NCBI GenBank assembly: GCA_003989075.1
Contig: RXIX01000017.1
Location: 1-40,236, forward strand
DNA length: 40,236 bases
Origin: Candidatus Competibacteraceae bacterium
Lineage (GTDB): Bacteria > Pseudomonadota > Gammaproteobacteria > Competibacterales > Competibacteraceae
Reading direction: 5' to 3'
Shown here: positions 1-8,730 of the stretch, piece after piece
Layout: every line of letters begins with the position of its first letter
Numbering within the stretch: position 1 is the stretch's first letter
The notes under the pieces: generated by a model
Databases searched by the model: none
What the model was told of the DNA's origin: nothing
Seen by the model: the letters and a program-made list of their open reading frames with translations, nothing else
Translations under genes and position numbers: made by a program

Positions 1-382
1 CTGCCGAATAGGCAGCTCAGAAATTGCCGTTGTATGAAAACGCATCAATCATGATGTTCACTGCCGAATAGGCAGCTCAGAAATCGCGCATAGTCCAGCG
101 GCAGCGGGCGGTGAAGTTCACTGCCGAATAGGCAGCTCAGAAATTGAATCCTTCATGAAGGGCATTTCCCGCAGTGTTCACTGCCGAATAGGCAGCTCAG
201 AAAGCTCCGGTCGGCGGGTGGCGGTATTGCCTAAGTTCACTGCCGAATAGGCAGCTCAGAAATCTGGCGTATGCCTGACAGTGCCTCTCACGCAGTTCAC
301 TGCCGAATAGGCAGCTCAGAAATTTATTGGGCTAATGTTTAAGGCTTTGTGTTTGTTCACTGCCGAATAGGCAGCTTAGAAA
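1..382 (+). CRISPR. Type I-F CRISPR array, leader-distal end (7 repeats, 6 spacers visible)
   Basis: A 28-base repeat begins GTTCACTGCC, continues GAATAGGCAG and ends CTCAGAAA. It recurs at 56-83, 116-143, 176-203, 235-262, 295-322 and 355-382; a first copy at 1-23 is cut by the window edge. Spacers are 32 bases, except the one at 204-234, which is 31. Each repeat has a 5-bp stem (CTGCC/GGCAG) around GAATA, and the last 8 bases would form the crRNA 5' handle, as in the Csy/Cas6f (I-F) family. The last copy has T for C at 377. A decayed terminal repeat marks the end away from the leader, so the array is read on the + strand and its leader and any cas genes lie left of the window. No spacer target is identifiable here. 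Confidence 0.97.
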
Positions 383-585
383 GGTGCGCAAACCGCGCGA
401 TGAGAGCGGTAAACGTGCTCAAAGAACTCGGCGGCTGGTCCAGCCTGGAGATGGTGCTGCGCTATGCCCATTTGAGTACGGAGCAGTTGGCTGAACATGC
501 GGAACGGCTGGCGAAACCTAAAGTCATCCGCACAAATTCCGGCACACCCAAAGAAAACGCCCAACCGATAAGGGTTGGGCGCTGA
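383..585 (+). pseudogene. C-terminal remnant of a phage-type tyrosine recombinase (integrase)
   Basis: The frame ending at 585 encodes the last part of a tyrosine site-specific recombinase. The segment NVLKELGGWSSLEMVLRYAH (from about 412) followed by LSTEQLAEHAERL is the family's conserved end and contains the nucleophilic tyrosine of RYAHLS (codon 463-465). The catalytic Arg/His box and the DNA-binding half are missing: upstream the frame runs into the last CRISPR repeat, so any start codon there is artificial. Integrase genes of tRNA-borne islands usually sit beside the tRNA 3' end, and this stub ends 6 bases from the tRNA-Phe CCA end. It is most likely a dead relic of the island that carried the CRISPR locus. 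Confidence 0.85.
550..580 (-). terminator. Rho-independent terminator of tRNA-Phe
   Basis: GCCCAACC (559-566) and GGTTGGGC (573-580) form a perfect 8-bp stem with a 6-base loop. Read on the - strand it is followed by GTTTTCTTT (558-550). It lies 12 bases past the tRNA 3' end, in the right direction. It overlaps the last codons of the integrase remnant on the other strand. Confidence 0.8.
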
Positions 586-591
586 TTTATT

Positions 592-667
<76 letters not shown>

Positions 668-694
668 AAACTACTGCTCTCAAAAGAGGTGCGC

Positions 695-723
695 ATTTAA
701 CCAGTTTGCGCGCCGTGCGTCAA
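695..723 (-). promoter_or_regulatory. Sigma-70 promoter of tRNA-Phe
   Basis: On the - strand TTGACG (723-718) and TTAAAT (700-695) are separated by exactly 17 bases, and the tRNA begins 28 bases beyond the -10 box. This is the best promoter match in this part of the window. Confidence 0.75.
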
Positions 724-732
724 GCCATGCGC

Positions 733-1005
733 TCACGATTTTGGTGGAGTATAACCCTCAGGCAGCGCCGAGCCGCTCCCGAAGAAAAACTGCTCCATCT
801 GCTGCTCCAGGAACTGCCGCGCCTTCGGCTCAAACGGTGTCAGCCGATACTCGTTGATCAGCATGGTCTGCTGCCGCAGCCACTGCTGCCAGGCCGCCTT
901 CGACACGTTTTCAAAGATCCGCCTGCCCAGTTCACCCGGATAGGGCAACCGATCCAGACCCTCGCCTTCCATCCCCAGCTTGACGCACATCACCCTTCGA
1001 GCCAT
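733..1005 (-). CDS. yggX: YggX-type Fe(2+)-trafficking protein
   Basis: A small cytoplasmic protein of 90 residues, the usual size of the YggX family, which is linked to iron handling and protection of Fe-S clusters from oxidative damage. Family hallmarks are [10 protein letters not shown] at the start (the conserved Cys is in this block), [26 protein letters not shown] and the ending EGYTPP. I start at the ATG 1005-1003, not the GTG three bases earlier, because AGGAG lies 6 bases upstream and family members begin with this short MxR segment. It follows mutY after only 3 bases, so the two are co-transcribed. The same mutY-yggX order is known in E. coli, and MutY itself carries a 4Fe-4S cluster. 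Confidence 0.95.
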   Translation of the reverse strand: MARRVMCVKLGMEGEGLDRLPYPGELGRRIFENVSKAAWQQWLRQQTMLINEYRLTPFEPKARQFLEQQMEQFFFGSGSALPEGYTPPKS

Positions 1006-1008
1006 CAC

Positions 1009-2091
1009 CTACTCCTGCATGAAAGTGTTCAAGAGCGGACCCGTATCCGCCAGTGCCGCCAGCAGGCGCTGCACCGGCGCGGCCACACCCCGTTCATCGC
1101 GGCGCCGGCTGTTATACCAAACCCGCGCAGCCCCTTCCATCACCTGATCCACCGGACCGATCACCCAGGCCGGTACGGGCGTGATGTCGAGGTAAAAGTG
1201 ACTGAAACCATGCCGCAACACCGGCCACGGCGCTTCCAGCCGTACCCGCAGACCCAAATGCGTCTGGCACCAGGCTACGATATCCACATCCAGCGGACAT
1301 TCGGGCAAGCTCCACAGCCCGCCCCAAATGCCCAACGGCGGGCGCTGCTCCAGCAATACCCAACCCGGCTGCGCCTGCAACAACAGCATCCGCGTCATCC
1401 GCACCGGCAACTCCCGGCGCGGCCTGGGCGCGGGCAATTCCGCCACCCGTCCCTGATGATGCGCGGCGCAGCTCTCCCGCAACGGACAAGCCGCACACAA
1501 CGGCCGGCGCGGCGTACAGACCTGCGCACCCAGATCCATCATCGCCTGCGTATAGGCCGCAACCCGCAGCGCAGGCGTATAGCGGTCCGCCAGCGCCCAC
1601 AACACTGCCAGCACCCGCGGCTGACCAGGCCAGCCGGCAACAGCGGCAAAGCGCGCCAGCAGCCGCTTGACATTACCATCGAGAATCGGCTGACGCTGCC
1701 CATCGGCCAGCGCCAGAATCGCCCCGGCGGTCGAACGGCCAATGCCCGGCAATGCCTGCAATGCGCCACTCTCCAGCGGCAGCACACCGCCCCACTGCTC
1801 GCACACGCGCCGCGCCGCCTGATGCAAATGCCGCGCACGCGCGTAATAGCCCAGTCCGGCCCACAGCCGCAGCACCTCATCCAGTTCAGCACAGGCCAGC
1901 GCGGCGACATCAGGAAAGCGCGCCATGAAACGCTGATAGTACGGGATGACGGTAGCCACCTGAGTCTGCTGCAGCATGATCTCCGACACCCAGACCCGAT
2001 ACGGTGTCGGATTCTGCTGCCAGGGCAACTGCGTGCGGCCATGCGCGTCAAACCAGTCGAGCACGCGCTGCGCAAACTCCGCCGGCTCCAT
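1009..2091 (-). CDS. mutY: Adenine DNA glycosylase MutY
   Basis: This enzyme excises adenine mispaired with 8-oxoguanine or guanine in base excision repair. From the ATG at 2091 the protein has 360 residues, and all key residues fall at E. coli numbers: catalytic Glu37 in SEIMLQQTQVATVIPYY, the helix-hairpin-helix LPGIGRSTAGAIL, Asp138 in ILDGNVKR, and the 4Fe-4S cysteines 192, 199, 202 and 208 spaced C-X6-C-X2-C-X5-C. The C-terminal MutT-like domain, which reads 8-oxoG, retains the GFSHFYLDI block. That exact register is why I chose 2091 rather than the in-frame GTG at 2148, which would add a low-complexity Ala-rich leader. The Shine-Dalgarno signal is weak. The gene is divergent from the dehydratase at 2179 and is followed by yggX. 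Confidence 0.97.
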   Translation of the reverse strand: MEPAEFAQRVLDWFDAHGRTQLPWQQNPTPYRVWVSEIMLQQTQVATVIPYYQRFMARFPDVAALACAELDEVLRLWAGLGYYARARHLHQAARRVCEQWGGVLPLESGALQALPGIGRSTAGAILALADGQRQPILDGNVKRLLARFAAVAGWPGQPRVLAVLWALADRYTPALRVAAYTQAMMDLGAQVCTPRRPLCAACPLRESCAAHHQGRVAELPAPRPRRELPVRMTRMLLLQAQPGWVLLEQRPPLGIWGGLWSLPECPLDVDIVAWCQTHLGLRVRLEAPWPVLRHGFSHFYLDITPVPAWVIGPVDQVMEGAARVWYNSRRRDERGVAAPVQRLLAALADTGPLLNTFMQE

Positions 2092-2178
2092 TGCAGCCGC
2101 GGCTACCGCAGCCGTCGCCGTCGCGTTCACCCTATATGCTGTGTGCACCGTTCAACATTCCTGGACTGAGGATTTAAC

Positions 2179-3048
2179 ATGGCTCGCATTCTGATCGCCG
2201 GTTGCGGCGATATTGGCACTACTCTGGGTCAGGCGCTGCATGCTGCAGGCCACACGGTCTGGGGATTGCGCCGCCAGCCGGGGCATTTGCCCGCTGGCAT
2301 TCAGCCGCTGGCCGCTGATCTGAGCGTGCCCGAAACGCTGCGCACATTGCCGCCAGCCCTGGATGATGTGGTTTATAGCGCCGCTGCCAGCGGCTTCAGC
2401 GAAGCGCATTATCAGGCCGCCTATGTCGATGGCGTCGGCAACCTGCTGCATGCGCTGAGCACCGCCGGCCAGCAGCCACGCCGACTGCTGTTCACTTCCA
2501 GCACCTCGGTCTATGACCAGCATCAGGGCGAATGGATCGATGAAAGCTCACCGGCCACAGCCACGGCATTCAGCGGTCGCTGTATCCGCGCCGGTGAAGC
2601 ACTGTTCCGGGACAGTCCCTGGCCAGCGATCGTGGTGCGCTTTGGTGGTATTTATGGACCCGGCCGCACCCGTCTGATCGACAGCGTGCGCGAGGGTTCC
2701 GCGACCTGTCCGGCGGGCCCGCCGCTGTATACCAATCGCATTCACCGCGATGACTGCGCCCGGGTTCTGGAGCATCTGCTGTTTCTGGATGATCCCGCGC
2801 CGCTGTATATCGCCGTGGATGATGAACCAGCGCCTCTGGATGAGGTGCTGGACTGGCTGGCGCAGCGGCTGGGTGTGGCGCCGCCGCTCCGCAAGGGTCA
2901 GGCCGTCAGCAAACCCGGTGCCGAACAGCGCGCCGATCCGGCGTTGCGGATGCGCGCCAGCAAGCGCTGCAGCAATGCCCGCTTGCGTGCCAGTGGCTTT
3001 CAGTTCCGCTATCCGACTTATCGCGAGGGCTATGCGGCGCTGCTATGA
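2179..3048 (+). CDS. YeeZ-like NAD-dependent epimerase/dehydratase family protein (atypical SDR)
   Basis: A 289-residue Rossmann-fold protein. The dinucleotide-binding loop is at the start (ILIAGCGDIGTTLG, residues 4-17). A TSSTSVYDQHQGEW segment provides the strand-end Ser/Tyr region of extended SDRs, and FGGIYGPGRTRLI follows. The pattern and length match the YeeZ branch of atypical SDRs, in which the usual YxxxK catalytic pair is not preserved; I see no clear YxxxK here either. Its substrate is unknown. GAGGA lies 10 bases before the ATG. It is divergent from mutY across an 87-base gap and ends 43 bases before the convergent c-di-GMP-type gene. Confidence 0.85.
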   Translation: MARILIAGCGDIGTTLGQALHAAGHTVWGLRRQPGHLPAGIQPLAADLSVPETLRTLPPALDDVVYSAAASGFSEAHYQAAYVDGVGNLLHALSTAGQQPRRLLFTSSTSVYDQHQGEWIDESSPATATAFSGRCIRAGEALFRDSPWPAIVVRFGGIYGPGRTRLIDSVREGSATCPAGPPLYTNRIHRDDCARVLEHLLFLDDPAPLYIAVDDEPAPLDEVLDWLAQRLGVAPPLRKGQAVSKPGAEQRADPALRMRASKRCSNARLRASGFQFRYPTYREGYAALL

Positions 3049-3091
3049 GGAACAGGCGCGGGGCGCACAGGGATTGTCGTTGCGCAAATCC

Positions 3092-5503
3092 TCAAAACGC
3101 CCCGCTGCTGAAGTCGTAGCTCATTTCGCTGTAGGGATGCTGCAGGAAAAAGCCCTGAATCAGGTCCACGCCCAATGACCACAGCACCGGCATGGCCTGC
3201 ACATCCTCGACGCCACCGACGATGGTCGATGCGCCCAGTGCATCCAGATTCTGCACCAGTTCCTTAAGCTGAGCCTGCTTCTTGGCGTCCTTGGCCAGAC
3301 CGTTGACGAAATACATGTCCAGCTTGACGTAATCGGCGCCGAGGTTCTTGAGCAGGCCCAGCGAATCCGCGCCGCGGCCAAAGCGATCCAGACAAAATCC
3401 GCAACCGAGCAGCTTGATACCGCCGAGAAAGCTGAACATGTCGCGCAGGCTGCGCTCCGCAGTAGATTCGGCCACGGCGAACACAATGTGCTGCGCCTCG
3501 ACCCCGGCCTGTTCCAGGCGCTCGCGCAGCCAGGCGCTGAAGGTCTTGTCCTGCAAGGTTACCGGCAACACCTTGATGAACAGAGTGGTGGTCAGGTGCC
3601 GCTCCTGCAGCATCTCCAGAGCGTGCTCAATCACCCAGCGGTCCAGCTTCAAGCCCAGCGGCTGGTTATACGCCACGCCAAACACGCTGCCCGGCACCAT
3701 TTCCTGTCCTTCGCGGTTACGCAGCCGCAGCAACACCTCATAGCGTTCGTTGGCATCGCCGCGCATGCTGGCAACCGGCTGGAACACCAGCCACATGCGC
3801 TCGTGGTCGAATATTTCCTGCGCTTCTTCCATGACCCGCGCCCGCAGTGACGCCTCGTGATCGCGCTTGGTTTCGGCAACGTTCTTCTGCAGATAAATAC
3901 GCTCACCCTTGCCCTCGCGCGCCAGACCGCAGGCTGAATCGGCGCGCTGAATCAGCATCAGGTAATCCTCGCTGCGGTCAATGGCCACGGCAATGCCAAT
4001 ACTGGTGCGTAGCAGCAGAGCGTGCTCGCCGACCCTGTAAAATCCGGTTTCCAGCACATCGCGCACCCGTTGCGCCAGCTTGAGCAGGGCATCGCCGAGC
4101 AGATTGGGCACCATGACGGTAAAGATGGCATCACTGAAACGCGCCGCCGGCTGATCAGCATGTAGAATCTGCCGCAGACGCCCGGCCGCCTGGCCAACCA
4201 CTTCATCGGCGGTTGAAACTCCCGAGGAATCGCGAATCGCGCGCAGATTGTCGAGCATGATGAACAGCACTGCTACCGACTGCACGCGCAGCCCGAGCGC
4301 TTCCAGTTCCCGTTCCAGCAGGGCAAGAAAGCGCCGCCGATTGAACAGGCCGCTGACTGCGTCGCTGTCGGTGAGCACGCTGAGCTTGACACGCATCGCC
4401 CGCGCCCGGCGCAAACGCTGTTTCACTTCCCAGCACAGGTACTTGGTTGCCACCGGCTTGGTCAGCAGGCTGGCGCCCGGCACTTCCAGATTCATCAGGT
4501 AGTGCGCCAGATCCGCTGGAAAGCACATCAGGATCATCGGCAGAATCTCGCACTCACGATTCTGGGCGATCACCCGCACCAGATCCGGCCCGGCGATTTC
4601 CTTGATATCCAGATCGATCAGCAACAGATCAGGCCGGAAGCGGTAGATATCCTGCAGCACCTGCAGGGGCTGGATCAGCACCCGCGGCGTGATGCCCTGC
4701 TCTTCCAGGGCACCGGCGATTTCCCAGGCCTCGGTCGGCCGATCATTGACAATCAGCACCCGGTAATAGCCCTGTGAGGTCTGTGGCAGCAGCAGTTCAC
4801 GCAGCGTGGCAAGAATTTCCTCGTTATCAAAAGGCTTGCTGAAATAGGCGGTGCTGCCCGCGCGCACCGCGTCCAGTCGCGCCGCCATGTCGTTACGCTC
4901 GGCCAGACACACCACCGGTGCCCGCAGAACGCCTTCAGCACGCAATCCGGCCAGCAGACCCAGCGCAGCATCGGAACCCTCGGGGAAATCCACATCAATC
5001 AGGATCAGGCCCGGCATGCGCTCATGCAGGCGATTTTCGGCATCCTCCAGCTTGGCAATCTGCCGTACCCGGTAGCCGACATCCTCCAGCTTGGCGACCA
5101 GAGAGGCTTGTTCACCGGGGGCGATCAGGACAACTTCCGGCAGCGGCGCCAGCAATGGCCGGGTGCGCGGTTCATCATTGCCCAGGTCGCCGGTCAGCGC
5201 CGCCAGCAAACTGCGCAGGGCCTCGATCAGGGCGGTCAGCCGTTGGCGATCCGGTTCCGCCGGAATGCCAACCGATGCGGCGCAGACGCGGATATGCTGC
5301 TCAAGCTGAGTCACCAGATTGAGCAGGCGCTCTTCCTTGCGACCCTGAACGTTCTGCACCATGTCCTGCGCCAGACGCGCCAGCATCGTGAACGACTTGG
5401 CGTTCCACTTGACGTAGTACAGCTTCTGCCACAGATCCTCGATCAGCTTCAGGTGGTTGACCAGTCTGAGTCGCTGACTGTCCTGCGCATCAACCTGAGC
5501 CAT
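3092..5503 (-). CDS. FimX-like protein: two receiver domains, degenerate GGDEF and degenerate EAL (c-di-GMP effector)
   Basis: An 803-residue protein. A helical N-terminus (about 1-115) precedes a receiver domain (about 124-240, Asp in LIDVDFPEG), a second receiver-like domain (about 248-365, Asp in LLIDLDIKE), a GGDEF domain (375-540) and an EAL domain (565-795). The cyclase signature reads RFSDAIF instead of RxGGDEF, and EAL reads EVL. In the EAL domain the usual DDFG reads DRFG, the ELTES Glu reads Ala, and AEGVE reads VGGVE. Neither enzymatic activity is therefore expected. FimX of Pseudomonas, a c-di-GMP-binding regulator of type IV pili, has the same kind of GDSIF/EVL decay and a similar YDFSS ending. 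That role here is inference. AAGGAG sits 6 bases before the ATG at 5503 but touches the one at 5509, so I start at 5503. Confidence 0.85.
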   Translation of the reverse strand: MAQVDAQDSQRLRLVNHLKLIEDLWQKLYYVKWNAKSFTMLARLAQDMVQNVQGRKEERLLNLVTQLEQHIRVCAASVGIPAEPDRQRLTALIEALRSLLAALTGDLGNDEPRTRPLLAPLPEVVLIAPGEQASLVAKLEDVGYRVRQIAKLEDAENRLHERMPGLILIDVDFPEGSDAALGLLAGLRAEGVLRAPVVCLAERNDMAARLDAVRAGSTAYFSKPFDNEEILATLRELLLPQTSQGYYRVLIVNDRPTEAWEIAGALEEQGITPRVLIQPLQVLQDIYRFRPDLLLIDLDIKEIAGPDLVRVIAQNRECEILPMILMCFPADLAHYLMNLEVPGASLLTKPVATKYLCWEVKQRLRRARAMRVKLSVLTDSDAVSGLFNRRRFLALLERELEALGLRVQSVAVLFIMLDNLRAIRDSSGVSTADEVVGQAAGRLRQILHADQPAARFSDAIFTVMVPNLLGDALLKLAQRVRDVLETGFYRVGEHALLLRTSIGIAVAIDRSEDYLMLIQRADSACGLAREGKGERIYLQKNVAETKRDHEASLRARVMEEAQEIFDHERMWLVFQPVASMRGDANERYEVLLRLRNREGQEMVPGSVFGVAYNQPLGLKLDRWVIEHALEMLQERHLTTTLFIKVLPVTLQDKTFSAWLRERLEQAGVEAQHIVFAVAESTAERSLRDMFSFLGGIKLLGCGFCLDRFGRGADSLGLLKNLGADYVKLDMYFVNGLAKDAKKQAQLKELVQNLDALGASTIVGGVEDVQAMPVLWSLGVDLIQGFFLQHPYSEMSYDFSSGAF

Positions 5504-5615
5504 GCGCATCTCCTTATCGGTTTAAAATGCTCGCGGTTGGACCCGTGGCCGGCGCCGGATCAGATGCCGGGATGGGCTCCCGATCCCCGCTCCGGCGCAT
5601 AGCCATGCAGTATAT

Positions 5616-7469
5616 TCAGCGCTCGATCTGGCTGACGTCGCGCACCGCGCCATGCGCGGCGCTGGTGGTCATGGCGGCATAGGCGCGCAGTGCTGGCGAG
5701 ACGCTGCGCTGCCGGTCCAGCGGCTTCCAGGCCTGCACACCACGGGCCTGCATCGCTGCACGCCGCTGCTGCAACACCTCATCGCTGACCGCCAGATGGA
5801 TGCGGCGCTGGGGAATATCGATCTCGATGGGATCGCCTTCCTCAACCAGGGCAATCAACCCACCCTCGGCGGCTTCCGGCGACACATGACCGATGGACAA
5901 TCCCGATGTGCCACCGGAGAAACGGCCATCGGTGATCAGCGCGCAAGCCTTGCCCAAGCCCTTGGATTTCAGATAACTGGTCGGATAGAGCATTTCCTGC
6001 ATGCCCGGTCCACCCTTGGGCCCTTCGTAGCGGATCAGCACCACATCGCCCGGCTGGATATGCCCTTTTAGAATAGCCGCTACGGCATCTTCCTGACTTT
6101 CCACCACCCGCGCCGGTCCGGCAAAGCGCCAGATGCTTTCGTCAACGCCGGCGGTCTTGACGATGCAGCCGTCGGCAGCCAGGTTGCCATAAAGCACCGC
6201 CAGCCCGCCTTCCTGGGAATAGGCGTGGGCCCGATCGCGAATACAGCCGCTGTCGCGATCCAGATCCAAACTCGGCCAGCGGGTGCTCTGGCTGAACGCT
6301 TCCTGGGTGGGAATGCCGGCGGGACCGGCCGCATAACGCAGGCGCGCCGCGTCGTCAGCGCTGGCACGGGCGATATCCCAGCGATCCAGCGCCTCGGCCA
6401 AAGTTTCGCTATGCACGGTGCGCGCGGCACGATGCAGCAGCCCGGCGCGATCCAGTTCGCCGAGAATGGCCATGACACCGCCAGCGCGATGCACGTCTTC
6501 CATGTGATATTTCTGCGTCGCCGGCGCTACCTTGCATAGATTCGGCACCTGCCGCGACAACCGGTCGATATCGCGCATGCTAAAGTCCACGCTGCCCTCA
6601 CGCGCCGCTGCCAGCAGGTGCAGCACGGTGTTGGTGGAACCGCCCATGGCGATATCCAGGCTCATCGCATTCTCGAACGCAGCGAAGGTCGCGATGCCGC
6701 GTGGCAGCACCGATTCATCGCCCTGTTCGTAATAGCGCTGGGCAAGGGCGACAATGCGCCGGCCCGCTTCCAGAAACAGTTCGCGACGGTCGGCATGGGT
6801 GGCGAGCAGGGAACCATTGCCGGGCAGGCTCAGGCCGAGCGCTTCGGTGAGGCAGTTCATCGAATTGGCGGTGAACATGCCCGAGCAGGAGCCACAGGTC
6901 GGGCAGGCGGAGCGTTCCACCTGGGCAACATCGGCATCACTGATGCGGTCATCGGCGGCGCTGACCATGGCATCGACCAGATCAAGCTTGACCTCCTGAC
7001 CGGCCAGACGGGTTTTGCCGGCTTCCATCGGCCCGCCGGAAACGAAGATCGCCGGGATGTTGAGGCGCAGAGCGGCCATCAGCATGCCGGGGGTGATCTT
7101 GTCGCAGTTGGAGATGCACACCAGCGCATCGGCGCAGTGGGCGTTGACCATGTATTCCACGCTGTCGGCAATCAGTTCACGCGAGGGCAGTGAATACAGC
7201 ATGCCGCCATGGCCCATGGCGATGCCGTCGTCAACAGCGATGGTGTTGAATTCCTTGGCGATGCCACCGGCGGCTTCGATCTCGCGCGCGACCAGTTGGC
7301 CAAGATCCTTAAGATGGACATGGCCAGGAACGAACTGGGTAAAGGAATTGGCAATGGCGATGATCGGCTTGCCAAAATCGCCTTCCTTGACGCCGGTGGC
7401 CCGCCATAAAGCGCGGGCGCCCGCCATATTGCGACCGTGGGTAGTGGTGCGGGAACGATAGTCAGGCAT
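5616..7469 (-). CDS. ilvD: Dihydroxy-acid dehydratase
   Basis: Catalyses dehydration of 2,3-dihydroxy-isovalerate and the methylvalerate analogue to the 2-keto acids, the third common step of valine and isoleucine synthesis, in the cytoplasm. It has 617 residues against 616 in E. coli, with collinear landmarks: the first block [19 protein letters not shown], Asp80-Asp81 in [12 protein letters not shown], Cys122-Asp123-Lys124 in [10 protein letters not shown], and Cys195 in [19 protein letters not shown], the ligands of its Fe-S cluster and Mg. GGAG lies 7 bases before the ATG. It stands alone, with no other ilv gene nearby and no branched-chain-rich leader peptide in its 250-base upstream region, so classical attenuation is not evident. 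Confidence 0.98.
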   Translation of the reverse strand: MPDYRSRTTTHGRNMAGARALWRATGVKEGDFGKPIIAIANSFTQFVPGHVHLKDLGQLVAREIEAAGGIAKEFNTIAVDDGIAMGHGGMLYSLPSRELIADSVEYMVNAHCADALVCISNCDKITPGMLMAALRLNIPAIFVSGGPMEAGKTRLAGQEVKLDLVDAMVSAADDRISDADVAQVERSACPTCGSCSGMFTANSMNCLTEALGLSLPGNGSLLATHADRRELFLEAGRRIVALAQRYYEQGDESVLPRGIATFAAFENAMSLDIAMGGSTNTVLHLLAAAREGSVDFSMRDIDRLSRQVPNLCKVAPATQKYHMEDVHRAGGVMAILGELDRAGLLHRAARTVHSETLAEALDRWDIARASADDAARLRYAAGPAGIPTQEAFSQSTRWPSLDLDRDSGCIRDRAHAYSQEGGLAVLYGNLAADGCIVKTAGVDESIWRFAGPARVVESQEDAVAAILKGHIQPGDVVLIRYEGPKGGPGMQEMLYPTSYLKSKGLGKACALITDGRFSGGTSGLSIGHVSPEAAEGGLIALVEEGDPIEIDIPQRRIHLAVSDEVLQQRRAAMQARGVQAWKPLDRQRSVSPALRAYAAMTTSAAHGAVRDVSQIER

Positions 7470-7723
7470 GGAAATACTCCGCGAAACGGGAACAATAGGA
7501 TTGGAACGATGGCAGGACCGCCCGGTTCGCGGAAATTCTAAGACAAATCGTGGCCTGCGTGGCGGGAATCAGCCTGCATCCGCCAAACGGGCACAGGCCG
7601 GCTGCAACCGCAAAGAGACGGCAAACATGTTCGGTAGCACGCTGACCCGGCGCGCGGCAGACCCCGCCGTTCAGGATGGAAAGAATGGCCAATCGTAAGC
7701 TCAGGCCGCCTTCCATGAAGTGA
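7470..7723. other. ilvD upstream region with no recognisable gene
   Basis: These 254 bases contain only short unsupported frames. On the - strand TAGAAT near 7540 resembles a -10 box, but I see no good -35 box at the right distance. No leader peptide, terminator-antiterminator pair or repeat is apparent. Confidence 0.5.
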
Positions 7724-7865
7724 GTCATGGATGACGAACGACCCCGCTGGTTTAAGCCATTGCGTAGCGACTCAGATTGCAAGGCATCTCGCCGATGCAA
7801 GCTGGCGTGTAGCAGGGCGGCCAGCGGTGCTTAAAATCAGTCCCCGGCACGTTGAAGCCGGGGAC
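7724..7865. repeat. Dispersed intergenic repeat, copy A
   Basis: This stretch matches 29893-30045 in order and in sequence blocks: GTCATGGATGACG at the left end, TGCGTAGCGACTC in the middle, GGCCAGCG, and GCTTAAAATCAGTCCCCGG at the right end. The middle differs more. The left end is a small palindrome (GTCAT-GG-ATGAC), and the right end is one arm of a GC-rich hairpin. It encodes no transposase. It overlaps the last 10 codons (including the stop) of the pirin gene. Confidence 0.75.
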
Positions 7866-8574
7866 TCAACGACGCGGTCATATCGAACAGCAGCACTTCG
7901 GCAGCCTGGGCGCCATCCAGGCGAATAGGGCCCGGCTCATCAAGTGCCAGGCCATCGCCAGGCTGCAGTTGCTGACCGTTGACCTGCAAGGCCCCGCGCG
8001 CCACCTGAATCCAGGCCAGTCGTCCGGCTGCCAGTTCAAAATTCACCGCATCCGCGCCATCCAGCAGCGTAGCGTACAGATTCACATCCTGATGCAGCGA
8101 TACCGAACCTTCGCGGCCATCGCCCGACGCCACCCGTTGCAGACGGCCACGCTTCCCGGCGGCATCAAAATAGATCTGCTCATACGCGGGCGCATAGCCT
8201 TTGCGGTCCGGGATAATCCAGATTTGCAGGAAATGCAGCGGCTCATGCTGCGAATGATTGAACTCGCTGTGCTGAATGCCGGTACCGGCGCTCATCCGTT
8301 GCACCTCACCGGGCCGGATCACCGAACCATTGCCCAGACTGTCGCGGTGCGCCAGCGCGCCCTCCAGGACATAGGAAATGATTTCCATGTCGCGATGGCC
8401 GTGGGTGCCAAAACCGGCGCCAGGCACCACACGGTCATCATTGATTACCCGCAGGGGCCCAAAACCCATGTGTGCAGGATCGTGATAATCGGCAAAGGAA
8501 AAGCTGTGGGCACTGTCCAGCCAGCCGTAATTCGAGCGGCCGCGATCGCGGGCGGCGCGTAGTTTCATGGTCAT
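7837..8574 (-). CDS. Pirin family protein (YhhW-like bicupin)
   Basis: A 245-residue cytoplasmic bicupin. The N-terminal cupin has the pirin signatures NYGWLDSAHSFSFADYHDP, GPLRVINDDRV, GFGTHGHRDMEIISYVLEG (metal-binding His pair) and MSAGTGIQHSEFNHS (third His). The C-terminal cupin ends EVLLFDM. E. coli YhhW, a quercetin 2,3-dioxygenase in vitro, has the same architecture; the physiological substrate is unknown. I start at the ATG 8574 because GGAG lies 10 bases upstream and the protein then opens MTMKLRAARDRGRSNYG; the frame extends further upstream without support. The last 14 residues (from TASLSPRL on) go beyond the usual family end, and their final part is encoded by the arms of the dispersed repeat hairpin. 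Confidence 0.93.
   Translation of the reverse strand: MTMKLRAARDRGRSNYGWLDSAHSFSFADYHDPAHMGFGPLRVINDDRVVPGAGFGTHGHRDMEIISYVLEGALAHRDSLGNGSVIRPGEVQRMSAGTGIQHSEFNHSQHEPLHFLQIWIIPDRKGYAPAYEQIYFDAAGKRGRLQRVASGDGREGSVSLHQDVNLYATLLDGADAVNFELAAGRLAWIQVARGALQVNGQQLQPGDGLALDEPGPIRLDGAQAAEVLLFDMTASLSPRLQRAGD
7840..7865 (-). terminator. Hairpin terminator at the end of the pirin gene
   Basis: GTCCCCGGC (7840-7848) and GCCGGGGAC (7857-7865) form a perfect 9-bp stem with an 8-base loop. On the - strand it is followed by TGATTTTA, so a short T-run comes right after. The stop codon of the pirin gene is the TGA immediately past the stem. Confidence 0.55.
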
Positions 8575-8730
8575 GTTCACACAACTCCCGTGGACGATAT
8601 GGATGGTGCTCAGAATAGGCGCAATGCGCCCGCCGGGGTCGATACCTGCAGACGGCATGCGGGGATTGCGGCCAGGCAGCGAGGCGGTTACTGTTGCGCC
8701 TGGATACAGGCTCTTCACGAGGATGACACA

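Noticed and set aside
349-411. Start of the integrase frame inside the CRISPR array
   Set aside because: The GTG at 349 lies in a spacer and the codons cross the last repeat; only about 412-585 has integrase homology.
706-2169. 487-codon open frame on the + strand
   Set aside because: It is antisense to yggX and mutY, both certain genes, and its translation is Arg/Gln/Pro-rich shadow sequence of a GC-rich gene.
5552-5598. Inverted repeat GCGCCGGA/TCCGGCGC after ilvD as a terminator
   Set aside because: The 8-bp arms are perfect but 31 bases apart with no T-run; in GC-rich DNA this is weak evidence.
7470-7723. Attenuator or leader peptide for ilvD
   Set aside because: No short frame rich in Val, Leu or Ile and no competing hairpins with a T-run were found.
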